A stretch of 64,000 bases of DNA from Perognathus longimembris pacificus (lineage: Eukaryota > Chordata > Mammalia > Rodentia > Heteromyidae), in NCBI RefSeq assembly GCF_023159225.1, contig NC_063176.1:31723786-31787785 (forward strand), given 5' to 3'. Positions 54,641 to 64,000 of this stretch are shown piece after piece (the first letter of the stretch is position 1; each line of letters opens with the position of its first letter). The notes beneath the pieces are model-generated. The model made no database searches. It was not told the DNA's origin and saw only the letters and a program-made list of their open reading frames with translations. Made by a program: the position numbers and the translations under genes.

Positions 54641-55919
54641 GTTTTTTTTTTTTTTATAAATTTTTATTGATATTAATTTTCAAGATGATTATCTACTTTA
54701 TTAAATTCTGAGTAATCATATTTTACAGTTCTATAAAAGTTCTCATTTCAACTTATTTCTCTTTACTTTTTCACTTTTAACTCCTATATACAGCTAGAAA
54801 ACACGTTTTCTAGATAATATGTATTTTTTCCTTGTCTGAAAGTATTAAGAACATTAAAGCATCACAAACCAGACAAATGAACGTTACTGTATGTTCAATG
54901 CATGACATAACATATTGACAACACATCAGTTTCTTATATTGATTTAATACCGAGGGTCCCCCTGCCCCCACGCCCGGAGCTTAAATATTTTAAACAGAAA
55001 TTTTCTTCTTTGTAAGAAGATTTTGTGATCAGCTTTTATATTATCTCCTGAAACAGAAATATGGCACTTCAGATTTTTGTCACTCATAATTTTTACCACA
55101 ATTTAAGGGTGCCACTAGGTTTTTTTTTTTGTAAGAAAAACAAAGCAGTTTATTAAGGTTTAAAATGTAAGTTTATAAACTTGGATGATTTCTCCAGTTA
55201 TAAAATTTGATCTTATTTCCATGTTAACTCCACATTAAGCATTTGTTATATTTTAGACTTGGTTGTAGTCTCCAGTAAGGAAACTGAAAAGATACCATGT
55301 GTTAACTGAATATATACTGGAGGTATACATCCTAAAGAATATCTCTATATTTGGCAAATGGCAATAAAACCTTTATTAGTTTTATTTATTACTCCTGTTT
55401 TTATCCACATTATTAATTACTTATGAAATTGATTTTGGTATAATTAAAAAAGTACTTTGGTTTTCCTTACTGTGAATTTATTCAATACTGAAAGCTAAAG
55501 TCTATCAAGAGGACCATAACTAAAAATTCAGCATATATATGTATATGTGTATATATGTATACACACATGTTGTCAGGTGTAGCAGCCCATAGTACTGCTT
55601 CTAATGTATATACAGGAAGATATCACTTTACATACATATAGAACATGAAAGAGTTACTATTATCAGCTTTGAATTCTCTACCCTTTCGTTTTAGGATTTT
55701 TTAAAGTTTTGTACACTTAATTGATAGAGTACATTTTATATTTTCTTGGAATATATTAAATTGTACAAATTAAGACGTTTTATTAGCAAAGTTACATAAT
55801 TCATACAATGTACTTTGAGCCATTCATTGTATTACTCTTTATTATCTCTCTTCCTCCCTCAATTTCCCTTCCCCTTTCACTGCAATAGTAATCTTTTTTG
55901 ATCATTTGCTTTGAGTTTC
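54641..55919. other. Non-coding DNA, no gene seen
   Basis: AT-rich DNA with an ATATATGTATATGTGTATAT-type simple repeat around 55533-55570. Confidence 0.5.
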
Positions 55920-56020
55920 AAAGCCATTTAAGGACTTCCAGGAAGGCGGCGGAGGAGCACCAGAGCCCTAGTTGAGCTCCCTCCAACATCACAGTTTTCC
56001 CATCCCAGAGAAACTTGAGA

Positions 56021-56785
56021 TGACATGGAAATCATCAGGAAAGATCAGTCAGAAGGAAAAGAGATTCAAAATCAAGTAGCTAGCCTACAGTCCCGACTAA
56101 CTAAAGCAAAGATCAAATCTCAGGAGCTGAAGATTCCCTAGAATCTATAGAGAAAGATAAAAAATCAATACAAAACCAATCCAATTGACAAAACAGATCA
56201 CTCAAGGAGCTCCAAGACACAATCAGGAAGGCCAATTTAAGGATAATAGGTATTGAGGAAAACCTAGAGAAAGAAGTTAATGGAATAGGCAACCAATTTA
56301 ACAGAATATTAGCCAAGAACTTACCAAATATCCAGAAGGATAGGCCTATACAGATACAAGAAGCATTTAGAACCCCAAACTGACCAGACCGGAACAGGAC
56401 ATCCCACTGACACATTGTGATCAAAACAGGATCAGTACGTCCAAGGAAAGAATGCTTAAAACTGTTAGGGAAAAGAAAACAATCACATATAAAGGAAAAG
56501 CAATCAGAATTACCCCAGACATCTCAGTAGAGGCCATGAAAGCAAGGAGAGCCTTGAATGAGGTAAACCAAACCCTAAATAAAAATAACTACCAACCAAG
56601 AATAGTGTACCCAGCTAAACACTCATCAAAGCTGAAGGTCAAATAAAAGTCTTCCACAGTAAGGAAAAACTGAAACAATATATCTCCACCAAACCAGCAT
56701 TAGGAAAAATATCCTCAAAGATGTACTATACAGAGAAAATAATCAATATCCCAATGCAGACAGAGAAATGAACCCTAAATGGTAA
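56021..56785 (+). pseudogene. L1-C ORF1 remnant, 5' half deleted
   Basis: The region begins at the homologue of the DMEIIRKDQSEGKEI part of the coiled coil of ORF1p and continues through RRM and C-terminal homology (KKTITYKGKAIRITPDIS, YQPRIVYPAK). Several stops and frameshifts are present; the longest frame is 56452-56646. No start codon region remains, because the first part of ORF1 is missing together with most of the 5' UTR. Not functional. Confidence 0.85.
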
Positions 56786-56840
56786 ACCAGAATATCAGAT
56801 CGAGAAATGCGAAGACACAGCTTTTAACAAGATAGACATA

Positions 56841-59800
56841 ATGAAAGGAACAAATGATCATCTCTCAATCCTAACTCTCAATATTAATGGACTTAATTCT
56901 CCAATCAAACCACATAGGCTCATAAGTTGGATCAAAAATCAAAATCCATCTTTCTGCTGCCTGAACAAAGAAACCACAGAACTAAATAATTGCATAGACC
57001 AACTAGACTTAACTGACAGAAAATCCTACAATTCATGGAGACTAAACAACACACTGCTGAACCATCAGTGGGTCATTGAAGAAATTAAAATGGAAATTCA
57101 AATGTTTATGGAATTCAACCAAGATGAGGACACAAAGTACCAGCTCCTTTGGGACACTGCCAAGGCAGTACTGAGAGGAAAAATTATATCTCTGAGTGCA
57201 TATACCAACAAACTGGAGAAACAGCTACTCAATAATTTAAGGAAGCACCTTAATGTCCTTGAAAGAGAACAAGCCAAACTGGAAGTCGATAGACAGAAGC
57301 AAATAATTAAAATCAAATAAGAATTAAATCAGTTAGAGACAAAAAAAAAAACCAAAACAAAACATCGAAAGAATCAACAAAACAAAGAGTTGGTCCTTTG
57401 AAAAAATCAACGAGATAGACAGACCAATAACAAACCTGACCAAAAAACGAAGGCAGCACACTCAAATAAAAATTATCAGAGATGAAACAGGTAACATCAC
57501 CACAGAAACAACCAAAATTCAGAACACAATGAGGGACTATTTTGCAAAACTTTATGCCAACAAATTGGAGAACTTGGAAGAAATGGATGATTTCGTAGAA
57601 AAAATTCATATCCCCAAATCAACCATGAAGATTTAAACCTTCTAAGCAGACCCATATACAGCATTGAAATAGAAACAGCAATAAGTGATCTCTCATCCAA
57701 GAAAAGCCCAGGTCCAAACGGATTCACAGCAGAATTCTACAAGGCCTTCAAAACAGTACTCACACCAATATTTCTCAAAATCTTCAATAAAATTGAAAGA
57801 GAACATTCACTACCAGGCACATTCTATGAAGCCAGTATAGCCCTCATCTCAAAACCAGGGAGGGACTCAACACAGAAAGAGGACTATAGACCGATTTCCC
57901 TGATGAACATAGATGCAAAAATTCTCAACAAAATTCTGGCCAATCTACTTCAACAGGTCATCAAAAAATCATACACCACTATCACACTGGATTCATCCCA
58001 GGGATGTAAAGTTGGTTCAAAATACGCAAGTCAATTAATGTAATCCACCACATCAACTGGAGCAAGGTAAAGAACCACATGGTTATATCACTGGATGCGA
58101 AAAAAGTGTTCGATAAAATCCAGCACCCATTTATGCTAAAAGCCCTGGAAAAACTGGGATTCCAGGAAACATTCCTGAATATAATAAAGGCAAAAACCAA
58201 TAGCAAGCATAACTACTCTAAATGGTGAAATACTAAAGCCATTCCCTTTAAAATCAGGAACAAGACAGGGATGTCCACTCTCTCCCCTCCTCTTCAACAT
58301 AGTACTAGAATTACCAGCCAGAGCAATTATGCAAGAAGAAAATATAAAAGGCATCCAAATAGGAAAAGATGAAGTTAAACTTCCTCTCTTCGCAGATGAC
58401 ATGATCCTATACCTAAAGAACCCCCAAGCTCCTAGAGCTGATCCAAAACTTTGGCAAAGTTGCAGGAAACAAATAAACCCTCAAAAATCAAACGGCCTTT
58501 CTCTCTGCTAACGACCTGAAGACTGAGGCTGAAATCAGGAAAGTAACTCCTTTTGCAATAGCTTCAAATAACATAAAATACCTAGGAATAACCTTAACCA
58601 AAGAAGTGAAAGACCTCTATGATGAGAACTTTAAAAACATGAAAAGGGAAATTAAGACAGAAGTAAGGAAATGGAAAAACCTCCCTTGCTCCTAGATTGG
58701 AAGGATTAATGTAATCAAAATGGCAACATTACCAAAGGCTATCTACAAATTCAATGCAATACCCATTAATATCCCAACACCATTTTTTAATGAAATAGAG
58801 GAAGTAATCCAGAAATTCATATGGAACAATAAAAGACCTAGAACAGCAAAAACAATCCTAAGCAGAAAGAACCATGCTGGAGGAATTACAGTATCCAACT
58901 TCAAGCTGTATTATAAAGCTATAGTAATAGAAACAGCTTGGTATTGGCACCGGAACAGGCCTGAAGCACAATGAAACACAACTGAAGTCCCAGAAATGAA
59001 CCCACAGAACTACGCCTACTTAATCTTTGATAAAGGAGCGAAATCAATAGCTTGGAAGAAAGATAGCCTCTTTAACAAATGGTGCTGGCAAAACTGGTTC
59101 AACACATGCAACGAACTAAAACTAGATCCTTGTGTATCACCCTGCACCAAAATCCATTCCAAATGGATCAAAGACCTCGAAATCAAAACAGACATCCTGT
59201 AAACACTAAAGGAAGAAGTAGGAGAAACACTTGGGCTTCCTGGCACAGGATGGAACTTCTTTAGCAAAGACCCAGAAAGGCTACAAATCAAAGAAAGGTT
59301 GGAAAAATGGGACTGCATCAAACTGCAGAGTTTCTTCAGGGCAAAGGACATAGCTCACAAGATAAACAGAAAGCCCAAAGATTGGGAGAAGGTCTTTATC
59401 GGACATTCAACAAACAAAGGCCTCATATCCAAAATATATGCAGAACTATAGAAATTACCTTCATCCAAAACAGAACCACAAAGAACCAATAGCCCCCTCA
59501 TCAAGTGGGCTAAAGACTTAAAAAGAGACTTCTCTGATGAAGAAATGAGAATGGCCAAGAGACATATGAAAAAGTCTTCTACATCACTGGCCATAAAAGA
59601 AATGCAAATCAAAACAACATTGAGATTCTATCTCACCCCAGTAAGAATGTCCTATATCAAGAAAACTAACAATAACAATTGTTGGAGGGGATGTGGCTAA
59701 AAGAGAACCCTACTTCATTGTTGTTGGGAATGTAAACTGGTTCAGCCACTCTGGCAAGCAGTATGGAGATTCCTCAGAAGGCTAAACATAGAACTCCCCT

Positions 59801-60115
59801 ATGACCCAGCAGCCCCAATTTTGGTTATCTACCCAAAGACCACAAACAAAACCACACTAAAGCCACCAGCACAACAATGTTCATCGCAGCACAATTTGTC
59901 ATAGCTAGAATCTGGAACCAACCCAGATGCCCCTCAGTAGATGAATGGATCAGGAAAATGTGGTTCATATACACAATGGAATTTTATGCCTCTATCAGAA
60001 AGAATGACATTGCCCCATTTGTAAGGAAATGGAAGGACTTGGAAAAAGTTATACTAAGTGAAGTGAGCAGATCCAAAGTAACACAGACTCTATGGTCTCC
60101 CTTATAGGGAATAAT
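56841..60115 (+). pseudogene. L1-C ORF2 remnant (endonuclease/reverse transcriptase), multiply broken
   Basis: The ATG at 56841 begins MKGTNDHLSILTLNINGLN, the endonuclease start. After SFCC the reading jumps past most of the endonuclease (junction near 56961) to the [18 protein letters not shown] block, and a second junction follows near 57017. The catalytic glutamate and the GDFN and SDHN motifs are therefore lost. The reverse transcriptase region keeps FADDMILYL near 58392-58418 but is split by many stops and indels. The Cys-rich motif near 59685-59730 is mutated. Non-functional. Confidence 0.85.
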
Positions 60116-60630
60116 GAGCACAGGTTTAGGCAAGTTACAGCAGAGGATCACAAGAGCCTAATAGCTATTCCCTTATGAACACATAAGATGATGTTAATTG
60201 AAATGAACTTCATGTTATGGAAACAATTGTTATATCACAGTTGTAACTACTTTCAACGTGCCATGTGTAACTGTAGCTTCTTTTATTAATGATCATCTTG
60301 TATCACCTTCCTGTGGTTGTACCTACACTGTCTCTGTATCTTATCTGAGTATATTGGAAACCATGTATACTGGTATTAGAACTAGGAAATTGAAAGGGAA
60401 TATCAAAATCGAGAGACACAGGGTTAAAAAAGACAAACAAGTACAAAGCAATACTTGCAAAACAGTCTGGTGTAAATGAACTGAACAACTCATGGGGGGG
60501 GGGAAAGGAAAGGGGAGGAGGGGGAATGAGGGATGAGGTAACAAATAGTACAAGATATGTATCCAATGCCTAATGTATGAAATTGTAACCTCTCTGTAAT
60601 TCAGTTTGATAATAAAAACTTAAAATAACA
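60116..60630 (+). other. L1-C 3' UTR
   Basis: Carries the GGTATTAGAACTAGG block, the G-rich tract at about 60493-60535 with a run of nine or more G, and the end CAGTTTGATAATAAAAAC. It has no long poly-A tail, only a decayed A-rich end. Confidence 0.75.
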
Positions 60631-60643
60631 AAAGCCATTTAAG

Positions 60644-61844
60644 CTTAGTTTTTTTTAGGTGCATAGTTAGCCTGTAAATAAGCTTTATGTACTGTTGTTC
60701 TAGCACCACTCTTCATTATGACTACTTGACAGAATTTAAGTATATACTTCTAAGCAAACAAATGCAAACATTTTAGTAATTATTTCTTCCAAGTCACCAT
60801 TAACATCATTATTTTGTTGATAACTACTGCTGTGTTTTGAAAAGTTTATTTCATGAGTTTAGCTCAAATCAAAGACAGTCCTAATTAAAAATGATCTTAA
60901 AAATAAGTTGGGCATTTTAATAAATGTTTAGGTATCCCTAGGTATGTAATGCACTTATACAGTTTTGGCTGCAAGTTGACATGGCATAAAGTGGTTTTGT
61001 TGAAGGTTACTAGTAGGATGCTCCTGACAGTTTTGAAAAACTGGAATAGTTTAAATAAATAAGTACCCTGTGCTTGGGTACCATGAGAACGTCAGATATA
61101 AGTACTCACTTCTGTGTACTCATTCATCTTGTACTTACCTTGCCACAGGCAGTGGAAGAACCCTCCCTTGCTATTCTTCATTCACAGATTGAGCACCACT
61201 CAGGATTCTTGAAGAGATGAACTGAAGTCTTGGCCCATTGTTGTGGTGTAGAAGAGGAGTAACAAGTAAGACTGAGGAGCTCCAGATGGTGATAAGCTTT
61301 GCAGCACAATAGAAAGGTTTTTGACTTTGAATCATGAGGTGACAGCACAGCTTCAGAGCAAGGGGATGGTCAGATGATGGTGGTAACCAGAGCTCTGGCA
61401 GAGGGTTCACACTTCACAATCATCCTGTGTCACCTACCTTTTATTCAGATAGGAAAATTATCTTGTAAAGGAATATCAAACGACTCAAGAATGACATTCT
61501 CAAGCAAATTGTAATATAAAGATTATTTTTGGTGTGGAGGAAAATCTAAATAAAATAAACACAATATAACAAACTGTCCATAATTTGTTGTTTTGCATTG
61601 TAGGGTGACCATGGAATGTAATTGTGTAACTGTCTATTGGAAAGAGCCAGATGAGAAGATCTGAAAGACTTTGCCATAGAAATCCAGAAATATTTGAAGA
61701 TATATATATATATATATATATGCACTGATTATACAATATACGTATATAAAATCATCCCATAGTAGTTTATTAATAGTTGCAATTACATAAACCTTTCTTT
61801 CAAACTCTGTTCTTAAGCTGTATCATCTTAGTTGCAACAAATGC

Positions 61845-61889
<45 letters not shown>

Positions 61890-63936
61890 ATAAAAACTAA
61901 AGAAGCTGCAATATCTAAGGGGCTTAGATTTAAAAATATTAAGAGAGTTCTTAATATCGCCAAATATCTAGACCTAGATCTATAAACAAAGAGAATTTTG
62001 AGAAGCAGTCCTAATACAAAATAAAAGTTTTCATAATGTCTTCAAGCCACATCTTCTTCAGAAATTGACTAACATTCTGTTTGCCTCATTCTTAGAAGCC
62101 TCATCAAGATTCTCTATGAGAGCTGAAATTCCTCTTCCTCCTCCTCCTCTCCAGGAGTGAATGGAGCTTTTCCCATGGAACGATTGTTTGGGCAGAGCTT
62201 CAGCCAGTCTCCTTAAAAGAGTGATACTGTCTGGATCAAGGCAGGTTGGTTCAAGATGCTGGAAAGCATTTCTATGGAGCTGACTGGTTCAAAGTATTTG
62301 CTGCAAAGCTACTTAAACCTTTTTTTAAGTGACTTACACCTTAAGGTTGTTAAATTGGTTGCTGTTTTGTAAACATATTCACAGAAATATTGTTTACTCC
62401 TAACTTTTTGAAGGACTACTGGAGGTTGTTTTAGTCATCTGTTGTAGCTGTTCTGTGAAACATACCTTTCTTCCCTATCCCAGCAATGTGCTTGTTTGTA
62501 TCTACAGTTTGGTTAGCCTTTTCGTGATTCATGATCGTTTCTTTCATCTTGTTGGAATAGAAATGGGATGCTTTGGGGGCCAGGGTTGATGCTCAAGGAG
62601 TCTCAGACACACTAGCACACACATGGGGACACATGATGGCAGCTAGAGTACTAGAGCAATAGTTAAAATAAGTTTATTTTCAAAATAAAACAAGTCAGGC
62701 AACATTAGATGCTAATCATAGATAAACTCCTAAGAATATGGTGCAAAGCTTTAAAATGACCCTTGCTGTATGTAATGTTCTCTGCATTTTAATTGTCTTT
62801 TCAAACTTGTTCTTTACTCAATGGCTTGGGCAGTTTCCAGGTCATTCCATTCCCAACAGCTATGTGACACACATTAACCATCGCCACTGAAGCATGAAGA
62901 AATTAAGCAGCCACAGAAGTCATTGGGGAATTATACAAATTCTAGGACTGAAAGTGGCAATGTGAAGTTGCAGTTAGATCATTTTAATTATTTTTAGAAT
63001 GACATTTTACTAGTGTACATAAACTTGTGAATAGTAGCACAGAATACAAAGACTAATTTAAATTTATTTTCAGAAACACTTTTTTTGTGTGAACATGTTA
63101 TGGTAAAAACAGTTTGAATTAATTTAAAAACATTAATTCTTCCTGGAATATATCAGATATCCTGAGTTGTCTATTTCCTTTTTTCTTTTTAATACTTATT
63201 GCTTTATTGCATATGTATAAGTTCTGGGAAATACTGACTCCATCATCTAACTCGAGATGTGAGAAAGAAAAAATACACCACAATTTAGATCAATTTAAAA
63301 TGAGGCATTATAATTCAAGTCAGATATCCTAGTGATCCTGGAATTTCTTTGTGTTAAACGATTTCCAAATAAAGGTAATCACATTCCTTAAGAGAACAAA
63401 TGAATAATCTTACTTAGTAGCAGAAACAACATCAGAAGAGTGAACTCTGTAGAACAACTAATTGTACAGTTAGTTTTTCCTGTGAGACTACTGGTGGGAA
63501 GAAAAGATAGAGAAACAAAGAGCTTGAACTTTGTGAGGCTGAATTGCTCACCAAAGTCAATTCATGTCCAGGTGTTCTCTTTTTTATATTTGTATAAGTG
63601 AAATGACCTACGAAACTACATCTGCCTGATCATTATCAGGCACTAAAGTGGAAGTTAAGTATCAATGACAAGGAAGTTTATTGTTCATTACTCATTCATT
63701 CACTTATTCAGAGAAGTTTATTGTAAATATACATTGCATTAAGCCATGATTCATTTTACTGGAGGTGTAGTTTTGTATATGAAAATGACATAATATGGAG
63801 CAGATGCTCATTTGTGAGGATAATAACAGAAGATTTACATTTAAACTAAAGAATGATGAATATGTAAACAAATGTAGGTAGACATATAAAGACAAGAAAA
63901 ATTGTCTTCTTGCAATATTGGGACCACAACTTTGCT
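60644..63936. other. Non-coding DNA with microsatellites, no gene seen
   Basis: AT-rich DNA. A TA repeat lies at 61700-61722 and a GT repeat at 61847-61887. No recognised exons or repeats; short open frames (61171-61410, 61500-61736, 63704-63895) have no domain features. Confidence 0.5.
61847..61887 (+). repeat. (TG)20 microsatellite
   Basis: Clean TG dinucleotide repeat of 41 bases. Confidence 0.95.
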
Positions 63937-63937
63937 A

Positions 63938-64000
63938 AAGTATGGAACCAACCCAGATGCCCCTCAGTAGATGAATGGATCAGGAAAATGTGGTACATAT
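63938..64000 (+). mobile_element. LINE-1 fragment cut by the window edge
   Basis: ATGGAACCAACCCAGATGCC and AATGGATCAGGAAAATGTGG match the ORF2 C-terminal region of L1-A/B/C in sense orientation. It starts abruptly, as a 5'-truncated insertion would, and continues beyond the window. Confidence 0.85.

Larger units (their letters stand above)
55933..60630 (+). mobile_element. LINE-1 element L1-C, both ends present, internally deleted
   Basis: A perfect 13-bp duplication, AAAGCCATTTAAG, flanks it (55920-55932 and 60631-60643). It starts with the true L1 5' end (GAAGGCGGCGGAGGAGC) but keeps only about 85 bp of 5' UTR before jumping into the middle of ORF1 at about 56020. ORF2 carries at least two further deletions near 56961 and 57017, and the 3' UTR is complete to about 60620. 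Length is about 4.7 kb against 7.5 kb for L1-B. Confidence 0.93.

Noticed and set aside
62560..62700. Possible antisense LTR piece with AATAAA-like signals
   Set aside because: No TG/CA ends or duplication found; the signal is common in AT-rich DNA.

Overview
This window looks like a gene-free, AT-rich stretch of a mammalian nuclear genome built from layers of retrotransposons. I found no protein-coding host exon, tRNA gene, rRNA gene or CRISPR array. The repeats point to a rodent: B1 and ID-type SINEs, an ID-ID dimer SINE and an ID+B1-like composite SINE, rodent-like LTRs and a young LINE-1 lineage. The dimer and composite SINEs resemble those I know from geomyoid rodents (kangaroo rats, pocket mice, gophers); that placement is an inference.

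Layout. Positions 1-2520 hold a solo LTR, a B1, an ID element and an ancient LINE-1 3' end. Positions 4.2-19.5 kb carry five 5'-truncated LINE-1 3' ends, four further SINE loci, an LTR-like block (13.65-14.28 kb) and a solo class-II-like LTR (15.61-15.96 kb). Positions 19.5-34.0 kb are two near-complete LINE-1 elements lying tail to tail: L1-A (+, decayed) and L1-B (-, about 7.5 kb, 16-bp target-site duplication, open ORF1, ORF2 broken by two single-base frameshifts). Positions 34-42.6 kb are mostly unique, with one ancient repeat. A provirus-like LTR element with two LTRs of about 267 bp lies on the minus strand at 42.6-47.4 kb and carries nested SINEs. An ancient LINE-1 remnant follows at 48.0-49.9 kb. 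Then come young dimer SINEs and a LINE-1 with an inverted 5' part (52.5-53.7 kb). A third LINE-1, L1-C, lies at 55.9-60.6 kb with a 13-bp target-site duplication and internal deletions. The window ends inside another LINE-1.

Functionally, the only parts with plausible activity are the L1-B promoter/5' UTR and its open ORF1, pol III promoters inside the SINEs, and LTR promoters. The most interesting signals are the 7-kb inverted LINE-1 pair, open frames on both strands of the L1 5' UTR (one antisense, recalling primate ORF0), the internally deleted L1-C, and the LTR element with a tRNA-Phe-like primer site, a possible Gag start and an otherwise non-coding interior. All calls were made by eye against other copies in this window and general knowledge of repeat families; no database search was possible.
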